NCBI GenBank assembly: GCA_020853775.1
Contig: JADYYH010000078.1
Location: 1 to 64,000 of the forward strand
Length of the DNA stretch: 64,000 nucleotides
From: Nitrospira sp.
GTDB lineage: Bacteria > Nitrospirota > Nitrospiria > Nitrospirales > Nitrospiraceae
Direction of reading: 5' to 3'
Positions within the stretch are counted from its first letter, which is position 1. The number at the start of each line of letters is the position of its first letter. Under the pieces are notes generated by a model, which had not been told where the DNA came from, searched no databases, and worked only from the letters and a program-made list of their open reading frames with translations. Made by a program: the position numbers and the translations under genes. Below are positions 46,236-54,218 of this stretch, piece after piece.

Positions 46236-46852
46236 TGCCGAGCGCACATGTTTTCGCATTGGGGTGTCTTCTTGCCGGCTGTCTGAATATCGCCGGTGTG
46301 ACCTGGCCGGTAGCCACGGCAGAGTCCCGCGAAGGGTCGGTCCTTGGCCGGCCCTCCGGGCTGTCCAGCGATACAGACAAAGTGACGTTACCAACCGTAC
46401 CGCTCGTTGATCAGGACAGTCAGGCACAGCGGATGGATCGTTTGTTAGAGGGACGAACGGTGGTGATTGATTTTGTGTATACCAGCTGCAAAACGAGTTG
46501 TTCGATTCTGAGTGCGATCATGGGACAAGTCGAGCAGCGGGTGCGCGATCGACTGGGCGACCACCTTTTGCTGGTATCTCTGACGGTTGATCCTGCTCAT
46601 GATACGCCGGCCCAGCTGAAAGAGTATGCGGCAAAATTTTCTGCCACGCCGCATTGGCATTGGCTGACCGGATCGATGCCGGATGTGAAACAAGCCCTTC
46701 GGGCGTTTGGTATTCCAGTGGTCGGCAGGCCGGAAGATCATGCTCCGGTGATCCTGGCCGGTAATGTTCGTACTGGGAAATGGCAGCGTTGGATCGGTAT
46801 TCCCGATCCGGATGTCGTTGCCAGGGCGGCACAGAACCTTTCGAGCGAGTAA
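46232..46852 (+). CDS. SCO1/SenC family copper chaperone, first copy
   Basis: Exported thioredoxin-fold protein of 206 residues, family SCO1/SenC, which delivers copper to or maintains thiols in copper oxidases. Signal sequence about 1-30, possibly a lipoprotein type given LLAGC at residues 13-17. The copper ligands are present: Cys pair in FVYTSCKTSCSIL (CxxxC) and the distal His in GRPEDHAPVIL. SLTVDPAHDTPAQLKEYA matches the family. It overlaps the propeller gene by 4 nt and precedes a second SCO gene by 7 nt. Confidence 0.86.
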   Translation: MMPSAHVFALGCLLAGCLNIAGVTWPVATAESREGSVLGRPSGLSSDTDKVTLPTVPLVDQDSQAQRMDRLLEGRTVVIDFVYTSCKTSCSILSAIMGQVEQRVRDRLGDHLLLVSLTVDPAHDTPAQLKEYAAKFSATPHWHWLTGSMPDVKQALRAFGIPVVGRPEDHAPVILAGNVRTGKWQRWIGIPDPDVVARAAQNLSSE

Positions 46853-46859
46853 TGCGCTT

Positions 46860-47480
46860 ATGTATCGATCGAGTATGTTGAGACGCTGGTTGGGGTTCTG
46901 TCTGGCAGGGATAGCCGTCTGCGTGGTTCTTCCTCTTGCTGACGTTGCGCAAGGGGTCGAACAACCGACCTCTCAGGACGAGTCACGCGTCGAACGGGCT
47001 CGCACCTACTTCGGTGACGGTGAACTGTTCGACCAGGACGGTGTTCGACATCGCTTCTTCAGCGACCTGCTGCATCCTCATGTGGTGCTCATTAATGTCG
47101 TATTCACCGAGTGCAGAGATGCCTGCCCTCTGATCACGAAATTGTTGGGGCAGGTGAAGGACCGTTTTGGTGATACGTTTGGTCGTGAAGTGCTATTCTT
47201 ATCGCTTTCATCCGATCCGTTCCGGGATACGCCGGGTACTCTGAAGGCCTTTGCGAAGAAGCACCAGGCCGATCACTCTGGCTGGCGCTTTCTTTCTGCT
47301 GAAATGGATGTGATGAAGCCGCTCCTGAGCCGGCTTGGACAGTGGGCCGATGATCCAGCTGACCACCAGTCCCTCCTGCTTGCCGGGAACGCCTCTCGAT
47401 CTCACTGGGTCAAAATTCGGCCTGATGCCACTCCGGACTTTATCTACGCGGAACTGCAACGTTTGGCTGCGACACCGTAG
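46860..47480 (+). CDS. SCO1/SenC family copper chaperone, second copy
   Basis: A second exported SCO protein of 206 residues, with signal peptide or membrane anchor about 7-30 (WLGFCLAGIAVCVVLPLADVA). Ligands: CxxxCP in VVFTECRDACPLITKLL and His in DPADHQSLLLAG. It shares FxSLSSDPFRDTPGTLKAFA with the first copy but is clearly divergent, so the two may load different copper sites or split thiol reduction and metal delivery. ATG 46860 or 46875 could be the start. The downstream cytochrome gene begins 16 nt later. Confidence 0.86.
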   Translation: MYRSSMLRRWLGFCLAGIAVCVVLPLADVAQGVEQPTSQDESRVERARTYFGDGELFDQDGVRHRFFSDLLHPHVVLINVVFTECRDACPLITKLLGQVKDRFGDTFGREVLFLSLSSDPFRDTPGTLKAFAKKHQADHSGWRFLSAEMDVMKPLLSRLGQWADDPADHQSLLLAGNASRSHWVKIRPDATPDFIYAELQRLAATP

Positions 47481-47496
47481 CTTTTCCTGCAGTGCC

Positions 47497-48885
47497 ATGT
47501 TGCATCGTACACTGCTCGCTATGTGTTTTGTCATTGGGGGCCTGGTTTCCTATGCAAGCGCCGAAACACCTGAGTCGGCACTCGGTCGTCGTATTTTTGA
47601 ACAAGGCATTGGGCGTGACGGCAGACAGATCGGAGGACGTATTCATGGCAATGTTTTTATGCGAGGACAAGCTGTTGCGTGTGCCGCTTGTCATGGGAAA
47701 GACGCACGTGGTGGGGGGGAGGCGTTTGTCCGAGCTCCGGATATCCGCTGGCATACACTGAATAAGCCGTTTGCCCCACGCCGCGCCGGTCTGCCGCGGC
47801 CTTCTTATGACCAGGCAACCTTTGCACGCGCGATTCAGCAGGGCATTGCGTCGAATGGTGTGCAACTGGAACCCGCAATGCCCCGGTTTGACCTGAGTCA
47901 GGATGAAACCGCGGCACTCGTTCGTCATTTGCAAACTGGGGAATGGTTGCCAGACGGCGAGGTCTCGTCCAAGGTTGTGCTGGGGCTCTTACCGGCTTCT
48001 CAATCTGAGCGATGGGCTCAAGAGCTGGGTGATCGATTACATTCCTGTCCGTCGTCTGATTCCCTTGCCGGTTTTCCGCCACTCGAAATCATCCCCTATA
48101 CAGATCCTCCGGATGCCTTGACCAAGCTGGCAGCTAAAATTTCAGAGGGCCGTGTGTCGTACATCCTGGCCCCTTACATCGCGGGATGGGAGGATCAATA
48201 TTTCGAGGCTGCTCGTGATTGGCCGGTTCCCTCCCTGCTTCCTGTCACTCCACTTGATTCTCCCGCCCATCCGAACTTCACCTTTTCACTTCCCGGGCTG
48301 GGAAGTCAGGTCGTCTCGCTGCTCGAGCGAGGTGTTTCTGGCCGATATGACGTCCTGACCGTCGTGAGATCCGAGGGCGATCTACTCTCGCGGGAAATGT
48401 TGAAAGTCGTCCGACGCGAGGCGAGGATGCGCAACGTACGTCTCGACGAAGTCACACTTGAACGTTCCCATTCAATCGAAAAATGGGCTCTGTGGTTGAT
48501 ACTGGCTCCGTTGGACAACGTGGCAAAGCAGCTGCGCAACGTGAGGCATAAAGTTAATCGAACGGCTCTTGTGCCAGCCATGTTTTTTGATCCTGCGGCG
48601 GCACGCCGGATCGAGAAGCAAATGCCGGGAATCGCCTGGCAGATTGCTTATCCATACGTGCCCGTCAACACCCGAACCGGGCGATGGCGCAGTCCTTTAG
48701 AAGCTTGGGCTGAAGCAGGGTGTGCACTGCTGGCGAAGATCGGAGAAGAACATCCAGGCGGTGTGTCCGGTCAGTCTTCCATCGTGTTGGAAAGTGGGCT
48801 TACGCTCTCCAATGCCCATGACGATATGAGTCGCCGTAGGCAGGTGATCGTAGCACCGTGGGAGCAGCGAAAAGCTCTGCAATAG
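47497..48885 (+). CDS. c-type cytochrome fused to a periplasmic-binding-like domain
   Basis: Exported 462-residue protein. Signal peptide 1-25 (LLAMCFVIGGLVSYASA). Residues about 30-150 form a single-heme class I cytochrome c: C62-A-A-C65-H66 binds heme and M128 (EPAMPRF) is a plausible axial ligand. Residues about 165-450 lack heme motifs and look like a type 1 periplasmic-binding or receptor fold (VVLGLLPASQ, ISEGRVSYILAPYIAGWE, SLPGLGSQVVSLLERG, TALVPAMFFDPAAA). The pairing would let ligand sensing or docking occur beside electron transfer. It is the last gene of the putative copper-oxidase operon. The fold of the second domain is inference. Confidence 0.75.
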   Translation: MLHRTLLAMCFVIGGLVSYASAETPESALGRRIFEQGIGRDGRQIGGRIHGNVFMRGQAVACAACHGKDARGGGEAFVRAPDIRWHTLNKPFAPRRAGLPRPSYDQATFARAIQQGIASNGVQLEPAMPRFDLSQDETAALVRHLQTGEWLPDGEVSSKVVLGLLPASQSERWAQELGDRLHSCPSSDSLAGFPPLEIIPYTDPPDALTKLAAKISEGRVSYILAPYIAGWEDQYFEAARDWPVPSLLPVTPLDSPAHPNFTFSLPGLGSQVVSLLERGVSGRYDVLTVVRSEGDLLSREMLKVVRREARMRNVRLDEVTLERSHSIEKWALWLILAPLDNVAKQLRNVRHKVNRTALVPAMFFDPAAARRIEKQMPGIAWQIAYPYVPVNTRTGRWRSPLEAWAEAGCALLAKIGEEHPGGVSGQSSIVLESGLTLSNAHDDMSRRRQVIVAPWEQRKALQ

Positions 48886-48927
48886 CGGCGAGAGGCAAAG
48901 GGAGGTTGAGGCTGGCTACGGATATGT

Positions 48928-48957
48928 TTGACAGTCTTTCTGGCCCTGTGCTATTTT
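48928..48957 (+). promoter_or_regulatory. Promoter of the rpsF-ssb-rpsR operon
   Basis: TTGACA (48928-48933), an 18-bp spacer and TATTTT (48952-48957). It lies about 80 nt upstream of rpsF and 43 nt after the cytochrome gene, marking the end of the accessory block. Confidence 0.5.
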
Positions 48958-48999
48958 TCCCAGCTCATGTCGGCTGGTCCGGCATGCCTACACCTCGCT

Positions 49000-49014
49000 C
49001 CCGTCTATGATGGG
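49000..49014 (+). other. Leader hairpin before rpsF
   Basis: CCCGTC (49000-49005) pairs with GATGGG (49009-49014), with one G-T pair and a 3-nt loop, ending 11 nt before the AGGAGGAA ribosome site. Ribosomal operons headed by rpsF often carry an S6:S18-binding leader; whether this is one is a guess. Confidence 0.25.
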
Positions 49015-49038
49015 GGCCAATGTCCAGGAGGAATCTGC

Positions 49039-49398
49039 ATGGAGCTCTACGAGTCCCTGTTCATTATTCGTCCGACTTTAAGCGACGAAGAAACGACGGC
49101 GTTGATTGAGAAAATGAAGGGCACCGTCACCAAGAACGGCGCCACGATTGTGCGGGCCGAGAATTGGGGCCGCAAGAAGCTCGCCTATGAAATCAAGCGC
49201 GAGCGGAAGGGCACCTACGTCTACTTTTATTTTCAGGGCCCCGGCACGACGATCGCCGACCTGGAGCGGGCGTATCGGCTTGAGGATTCGATCATCAAGT
49301 TCCTCACCGTGAAATTGGAACAAGAGCCTGCTCCGCCCAGGGGCGCGCCTGTGGCCGCACCAGCCGCACAAGGAGCGACCGTTGGCGGGGTTCAATAA
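49039..49398 (+). CDS. rpsF: Small ribosomal subunit protein bS6
   Basis: 30S protein that binds 16S rRNA with bS18. YESLFIIRPTLSDEE, the RAENWGRKKLAYEIKRERKG strand and LEDSIIKFLTVKLE are typical. ATG 49039 with AGGAGGAA upstream gives 119 residues, with a Pro/Ala-rich C-terminal tail (from about residue 97). The 3' end overlaps the ssb start by 17 nt. The rpsF-ssb-rpsR order is widely conserved. Confidence 0.95.
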   Translation: MELYESLFIIRPTLSDEETTALIEKMKGTVTKNGATIVRAENWGRKKLAYEIKRERKGTYVYFYFQGPGTTIADLERAYRLEDSIIKFLTVKLEQEPAPPRGAPVAAPAAQGATVGGVQ

Positions 49399-49783
49399 AG
49401 TCATTCTGGTCGGCAATCTGACCCGGAATCCGGAACTGCGGTATACACCAAGCGGGACGCCGGTCGCCAGCTTCGGCTTGGCGACGAGCCGGCGTTTTAA
49501 GCAAGGTGATGAACTCAAGGAAGAAGTCTGCTTCATCGATATCGTGGTGTTCGGCAAGCAAGCAGAACACTGCGGGCAGTATTTGAGCAAGGGCAACGGA
49601 GTGATCATCGATGGGCGGCTTCAGCAGCGCCGCTGGGAGACCGAAGACGGCCAGAAACGTAGCAAGCATGAAGTCGTGGCGCAAGGCGTGACCTTTTTGC
49701 CGAAGCGGGGCGAGGCCGGAGCGGGAGCAGAAAGCGGCGGCTTGCACGACGAACCACCTTCATATGAAGACGAACAGTTCTAG
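49382..49783 (+). CDS. ssb: Single-stranded DNA-binding protein
   Basis: OB-fold protein protecting single-stranded DNA in replication and repair. N-terminal FNKVILVGNLTRNPELRYTP, VASFGLATSR, and IDGRLQQRRWETEDGQKR are family hallmarks. The C-terminal tail is short and ends EDEQF rather than the canonical DDxPF, so the partner-binding tip is slightly degenerate. The length is 133 residues. TTG start at 49382 with AAGGAG 6 nt upstream, inside the rpsF end. Confidence 0.93.
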   Translation: MAGFNKVILVGNLTRNPELRYTPSGTPVASFGLATSRRFKQGDELKEEVCFIDIVVFGKQAEHCGQYLSKGNGVIIDGRLQQRRWETEDGQKRSKHEVVAQGVTFLPKRGEAGAGAESGGLHDEPPSYEDEQF

Positions 49784-49798
49784 GAGACGGAGGCGATC

Positions 49799-50056
49799 AT
49801 GGAACGAGGAGATCGTGGAAACAGCGGAGGGGGCGGTGGCCGGTTTTTTCAGCGTCGCAAGCCCTGCCGGTTTTGCGTAGATAAGGCACCGATTGATTTC
49901 AAAGATGTCGGCCTGTTGCGGAATTTTCTGACTGAGCGTGGACGTATCGTTCCCCGTCGCATTTCCGGCAATTGCCTGCAGCATCAACGGGTGTTGACGG
50001 TTGCGGTGAAGCGGGCTCGTCAGATCGCCTTGGTGAGTTTCGCCGAAGAACGATAG
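49799..50056 (+). CDS. rpsR: Small ribosomal subunit protein bS18
   Basis: 30S protein that pairs with bS6. The core [16 protein letters not shown] contains a CxxC pair and, with the Cys and His of GNCLQHQR, suggests a zinc-binding (C+) form. The C-terminal [14 protein letters not shown] is conserved. It has 85 residues with a Gly-rich N-terminal extension. A GGAGACGGAGG ribosome region precedes it, 15 nt after ssb. Confidence 0.94.
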   Translation: MERGDRGNSGGGGGRFFQRRKPCRFCVDKAPIDFKDVGLLRNFLTERGRIVPRRISGNCLQHQRVLTVAVKRARQIALVSFAEER

Positions 50057-50074
50057 GGGCTGGGATAGGTTTTG

Positions 50075-50746
50075 GTGAGTGTTGAGTTACGTGGCCGGGC
50101 AGCCTGTCTCCTCAGTGATGCAGAGGACGATCGTCTCGTCATGACGGTGCCCATGGATATGCTCAACCCAGCAATTGTTGATATCGGTCCGGAAGGCCTA
50201 TCTCTGTCGTGTTCGGCTTCGGGGCCTCAGCTTGGCTTGGACGAACCGGGAGATAAGTTTGACGGCCCGCTGGCAATCCAGCTTGAGCTCTCGCAACTCG
50301 AGGGGCGGATCTCGGTCACCGGAACATTGGAAGGTACCGCCATCCGTCAATGCGTTCGTTGTCTCGCGGAATATGCCGATCCGCTGCTGGTCTCCATCTA
50401 CGCGGAATATCTTCCGCAGGCCAGTGGAACGGCGAAATCTGCTCCGGCGGAACAGGGCCGGCGAAATGCCAGACGCGGCGCTCAACCGGCCGAGCTGGAG
50501 GAAGAGGCGGACGAGGAGGATGAACTGTACTGGTATCAAGGCGACCACCTTGATCTGGTTCCGATGCTGCGGGAGCAGGTGATTCTAGCCGCGCCGATGC
50601 AGCCGATATGTCGCGAGGACTGCTTGGGGCTCTGTCCTCAGTGCGGACAGAATCTCAATGAGCGCCGATGCGGCTGTCCTCCGGCGCAAGCGCCGAGTCC
50701 GTTCCGTGTGTTGCGAGGGCGCGGGTCCAAAGGTGAAAACGCATAG
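50075..50746 (+). CDS. yceD: DUF177/YceD family protein
   Basis: Conserved protein usually encoded just before rpmF and implicated in 23S rRNA accumulation or ribosome biogenesis. The mid-region TAIRQCVRCLAEYADPLLVSIYAEYLP and the C-terminal Cys-rich segment (CREDCLGLCPQCGQNLNERRCGC-like, four to six Cys) are the family features. A Glu/Asp-rich acidic stretch lies between. The length is about 223 residues. The start is uncertain: TTG 50072, GTG 50075, or ATG 50141 (MTVPMDMLNP), the last matching the usual N-terminus. Confidence 0.82.
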   Translation: MSVELRGRAACLLSDAEDDRLVMTVPMDMLNPAIVDIGPEGLSLSCSASGPQLGLDEPGDKFDGPLAIQLELSQLEGRISVTGTLEGTAIRQCVRCLAEYADPLLVSIYAEYLPQASGTAKSAPAEQGRRNARRGAQPAELEEEADEEDELYWYQGDHLDLVPMLREQVILAAPMQPICREDCLGLCPQCGQNLNERRCGCPPAQAPSPFRVLRGRGSKGENA

Positions 50747-50784
50747 TCTGTTAACCGGGTCATGTGCCCGTTGAAGGAGTTGTC

Positions 50785-50970
50785 ATGGCAAATCCAAAAC
50801 ACAAACATTCACGATCCCGGCGCGACATGCGGCGAACGGCAAAGACCCGGCTGGTGCCCCCAGGATTTTCGCTGTGCCCGCAGTGCCACGAATTGAAGCT
50901 GCCGCACTATACGTGCATGAATTGCGGAACCTACAAAGGCAAGGCCGTCATCGTCGTCGAGGAATCCTAG
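50785..50970 (+). CDS. rpmF: Large ribosomal subunit protein bL32
   Basis: 50S protein of 61 residues. [20 protein letters not shown] is the family start, followed by a zinc site of two Cys pairs (LCPQCHEL and [10 protein letters not shown]). AAGGAG lies 6 nt upstream of ATG 50785, so an upstream in-frame Met at 50764 is not used. It leads into the fatty-acid operon, a conserved order (yceD-rpmF-plsX-fabH). Confidence 0.95.
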   Translation: MANPKHKHSRSRRDMRRTAKTRLVPPGFSLCPQCHELKLPHYTCMNCGTYKGKAVIVVEES

Positions 50971-50977
50971 TCGCGTT

Positions 50978-51006
50978 TTATTTTTTCGACGTGATTCGGG
51001 TACAAT
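50978..51006 (+). promoter_or_regulatory. Possible promoter of the plsX-fab operon
   Basis: TACAAT (51001-51006) is a good -10; the -35 position (50978-50983, TTATTT) is poor and AT-rich. The leader to plsX would be about 110 nt. Transcription may instead read through from rpmF. Confidence 0.35.
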
Positions 51007-51121
51007 TGCCTACCGTGATCACGATCCGACGCTATGTCATGCGTGAGGCCGTTCAGGTCCTAGCCGGCAGGGCGTCTCTACACGACTCTTCACGTCTCTA
51101 TCCGTGGACCGCTAACCGCAC

Positions 51122-52153
51122 ATGAAGATTGCCGTCGATGCGATGGGCGGAGACCACGGACCGGCCCCGGTCATTGAAGGCGCGATGCAAGCCGCGCAGG
51201 ACCTGGGTGTCGGTATCATTCTGGTCGGCAAGGAAGACGAGCTGACCGCCGCATGCCGCAAACTCAACTGCAACGATACGCGGATTACGATCCGCCACGC
51301 GCCGCAAGTGGTGGAGATGCACGAGTCGCCTGCCGCCGTGGCCCGGAAGAAGCGGGACTCGTCCATCTGGGTGGCGACGGAACTCGTCAAATCCGGTGAA
51401 GCTGATGCCGTGGTCAGTCCCGGGAATACCGGCGCGAGCATGGTGGCGTCATTTTTCGTCCTGGGATTGATCAAAGGGGTCGAGCGGCCGGCCATTGCCA
51501 CCATGTTGCCCACGTTGACCGGGAGCGCGGTGATGCTCGACGTGGGCGCGAACGTCGATTGTTCAGCTCAGCATCTCGAACAGTTTGCCCTGATGGGCAA
51601 TGAGTTTGCCCGGCATGTCTACGCCAAGCCGAATCCGCGCGTGGGCCTCTTGAGCATCGGCGAGGAAGACAGTAAAGGGAATGAAGTCACCAAGGAGGCG
51701 TTCAAACTCCTGAAGGCCAGCCCACTCAATTTTATCGGCAATATCGAAGGGCGCGAAGTCTATAGCGGGAGCGCGGATGTGGTGGTGTGCGACGGGTTTA
51801 TCGGCAATGTGGCCCTCAAGATTTCGGAAGGTGTTGCGGACGTCATTAAAAAGCTGCTGATGAAGGAACTTTCGGGTTCCTGGCTCGGGCGGTTGGCGTA
51901 CCCGTTGATTGCAAAGCCGTTACTGAACCTGAAGCGAAAAATCGACTATGCGGAATTCGGTGGGGCACCGTTGCTGGGGGTGAACGGAACGACCATGATC
52001 TGTCATGGCCGCTCGTCCGCCAAGGCGATCAAGAATGCCATTCGTCGAGCAAAGGGCTTGGCCGAAACCCGTTTGGATGAGCTGATTCAACGTGACATCG
52101 AGGAGAGCCTGAGACGACATCAAGACGAGCGGTTGGAGGACAAGCAAGCGTGA
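51122..52153 (+). CDS. plsX: Phosphate acyltransferase PlsX
   Basis: Converts acyl-ACP and phosphate to acyl-phosphate for phospholipid synthesis. N-terminal KIAVDAMGGDHGPAPVIEGA, SPGNTGASMVASF, LLSIGEEDSKGNEV, VVCDGFIGNVALK and FGGAPLLGVNG are hallmarks. The length is 343 residues. The stop overlaps the fabH start (GTGA), implying coupling of phospholipid and fatty-acid synthesis genes. Confidence 0.95.
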   Translation: MKIAVDAMGGDHGPAPVIEGAMQAAQDLGVGIILVGKEDELTAACRKLNCNDTRITIRHAPQVVEMHESPAAVARKKRDSSIWVATELVKSGEADAVVSPGNTGASMVASFFVLGLIKGVERPAIATMLPTLTGSAVMLDVGANVDCSAQHLEQFALMGNEFARHVYAKPNPRVGLLSIGEEDSKGNEVTKEAFKLLKASPLNFIGNIEGREVYSGSADVVVCDGFIGNVALKISEGVADVIKKLLMKELSGSWLGRLAYPLIAKPLLNLKRKIDYAEFGGAPLLGVNGTTMICHGRSSAKAIKNAIRRAKGLAETRLDELIQRDIEESLRRHQDERLEDKQA

Positions 52154-53127
52154 GACGGGGGCGGATCATAGGAACCGGGTCGTATGCCCCCGAGCGGGTG
52201 ATGACCAATGGTGATCTAGAGCAGCTGGTGGCGACCTCGGACGAATGGATTCGCGAGCGGACAGGGATCCGGGAACGACGCATTGCCGCGCCAGGACAGG
52301 CCTGTTCAGACTTAGGTCTCATTGCCGCAGAACGGGCATTAAAAGCCGCTGGCCTCTCCGGCAGGGATCTCGATCTGATTCTCCTGGCCACGTGTACAGG
52401 CGACATGCCGTTGCCGTCGACCGCCTGTTTGCTCCAACACCGGCTGGGCGCGACTCGAGCGGCAGCCTGCGACATCTCGGCCGCGTGCTGCGGATTCGTC
52501 TACGCCTTAGGGGTCGCCGATGCCTATGTTCGAACGGGGATGCGCCACGTCCTCGTCGTGGGCTCGGAAGTGATGTCCACGATTACGGATTGGACGGATC
52601 GCAATACCTGCATTTTATTCGGGGATGGCGCCGGCGCTGCCGTGGTGAGCGCTGCCGAGGGTGACCGCGGAATTCTCTCCACCCATCTCCATTCGGACGG
52701 GAGTTTGTCCGATTTGATTGTGGTGCCTGGGGGTGGGACGCGAATTCCTCCTTCTGAAGCGATGGTGGGCGAACGGTCGCAGTACATCAAGATGAAGGGG
52801 AACGAAACGTTCAAGGTCGCGGTACGGACCCTGGAGGAAGTGGCGCGCGAAACGCTCGCGGCGCATCAGCTGTCGGTCGATGACCTTGATCTCTATATCC
52901 CTCATCAGGCGAACCTGCGCATTATCAAAGCGGTAACCGAACGTCTCAGCCTTCCGTTGGAAAAGGTCGTCTTGAATATGGATCGGTACGGCAACACCTC
53001 GGCGGCCTCCATTCCGATCGCCCTGGATGAAGCGGTGCGGGATGGACGTGTCAAGGATGGACAATTGGTGATGTTCGGAGCATTCGGCGCCGGGCTGACG
53101 TGGGCGTCAACGTTGATTCGCTGGTGA
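52150..53127 (+). CDS. fabH: 3-oxoacyl-ACP synthase III
   Basis: Initiating condensing enzyme: joins acetyl-CoA (or a related primer) and malonyl-ACP. The catalytic triad is visible: Cys in DISAACCGFVYAL, His in IPHQANLRI and Asn in YGNTSAASIPIAL. N-terminal GTGSYAPERVMTN and TSDEWIRERTGIRERR are typical. The length is 325 residues, starting at GTG 52150. Confidence 0.94.
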   Translation: MRRGRIIGTGSYAPERVMTNGDLEQLVATSDEWIRERTGIRERRIAAPGQACSDLGLIAAERALKAAGLSGRDLDLILLATCTGDMPLPSTACLLQHRLGATRAAACDISAACCGFVYALGVADAYVRTGMRHVLVVGSEVMSTITDWTDRNTCILFGDGAGAAVVSAAEGDRGILSTHLHSDGSLSDLIVVPGGGTRIPPSEAMVGERSQYIKMKGNETFKVAVRTLEEVARETLAAHQLSVDDLDLYIPHQANLRIIKAVTERLSLPLEKVVLNMDRYGNTSAASIPIALDEAVRDGRVKDGQLVMFGAFGAGLTWASTLIRW

Positions 53128-53234
53128 AGCGGAGGCCCTGAGCGGTAGCCGGGATTGAAGCCCCGGCTGTGCCGCAGGTGTCCGGCTTTTTCCCGTTGAC
53201 ATTGAGCATGGTTTCTACGATACCTTACGCGGCT

Positions 53235-54188
53235 ATGACAGCTTCAGTGATCGGATTTTTGTTCCCCGGACAGGGGTCGCAGTCAGTGGGGATGGGACGC
53301 GGGTTCTATGATGCGTTCCCGGCCGTGAGGGCCGTGTATGAAGAAGCCTCCTCCATCCTCGGCTACGATGTGGCGCAGCTCTGTTTTGAGGGGCCGGTCG
53401 AACGACTGAACCTCACGGAACATACGCAACCGGCCTTACTGGTCAGCAGTGCCGCGGCCCTGAGGGCACTGGAACCGGCCGGACTGACACCTCGGGCCGT
53501 GGCCGGCCATAGTCTCGGAGAATATTCGGCGGTGTTTGCCGCCGGCGGTCTGTCGTTTCGGGATGCGGTAGCTCTTGTGCAGAAGCGGGGTCGGTACATG
53601 TCCGAAGCCGTACCACCAGGAAGCGGATTGGTTGCCGCATTGTTGGGTCTGTCGGCGGAGATCGTCAAGACGGTTTGTCAGGAAGCCGCTTCCGTCGGTG
53701 TGGTCGCCGCGGCGAATTTCAATTCTCCTGGGCAGGTCGTCATTGCCGGAGAGAAGGCCGCGGTCGAACGAGCGATCGAAATTGCCAAGTCGAAGGGTTG
53801 CAAAAAAGCCATTCCGCTCCCGGTGAGTGTGCCGGTTCACACGCCCTTGATGCAGGACGCTGCGGACCGGCTGGCAGCGGAATTCGGCGGAGTGACTTGG
53901 CGGGATTTGACGGTACCCTTGATCAATAATGCGGAGGCGGTGGCCCTGCAGCGATCAGCCGACATTCGGGCATCGCTGGTTCGGCAGTTACCGTCGTCGG
54001 TGCGATGGGAAGAATCGGTGCACACGATGGCGAACATGGGTGTGACGACCTTTGTGGAAATCGGACCGGGAACGGTGTTGACGGGCTTGGTTAAGCGAAT
54101 ACTTCCCGGTGCGGTCACGGCCAATGTCCATGATCAAAAGTCCTTGGATGCGGCCCTCGCCACTGTGGGCGTGAACAGGCAGGGATAA
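53235..54188 (+). CDS. fabD: Malonyl-CoA:ACP transacylase
   Basis: Loads malonyl groups onto ACP. N-terminal FLFPGQGSQSVGMG, nucleophile motif GHSLGEYSAVFAAG (Ser) and the catalytic His in VPVHTPLMQDA are present, as is FNSPGQVVIAG. ATG 53235 gives 317 residues; an upstream in-frame start at 53169 would add a hydrophobic, unconserved tail. A TTGACA at 53196 hints at an internal promoter but no good -10 follows. A 107-nt gap separates it from fabH. Confidence 0.94.
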   Translation: MTASVIGFLFPGQGSQSVGMGRGFYDAFPAVRAVYEEASSILGYDVAQLCFEGPVERLNLTEHTQPALLVSSAAALRALEPAGLTPRAVAGHSLGEYSAVFAAGGLSFRDAVALVQKRGRYMSEAVPPGSGLVAALLGLSAEIVKTVCQEAASVGVVAAANFNSPGQVVIAGEKAAVERAIEIAKSKGCKKAIPLPVSVPVHTPLMQDAADRLAAEFGGVTWRDLTVPLINNAEAVALQRSADIRASLVRQLPSSVRWEESVHTMANMGVTTFVEIGPGTVLTGLVKRILPGAVTANVHDQKSLDAALATVGVNRQG

Positions 54189-54218
54189 GCAGCTTCGAGA
54201 TTGCGTGGGAGTAGACTG

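Noticed and set aside
53196-53226. Internal promoter before fabD (TTGACA at 53196)
   Set aside because: No acceptable -10 at 16-18 bp; the nearest TA-rich hexamers are at 14 or 19 bp.
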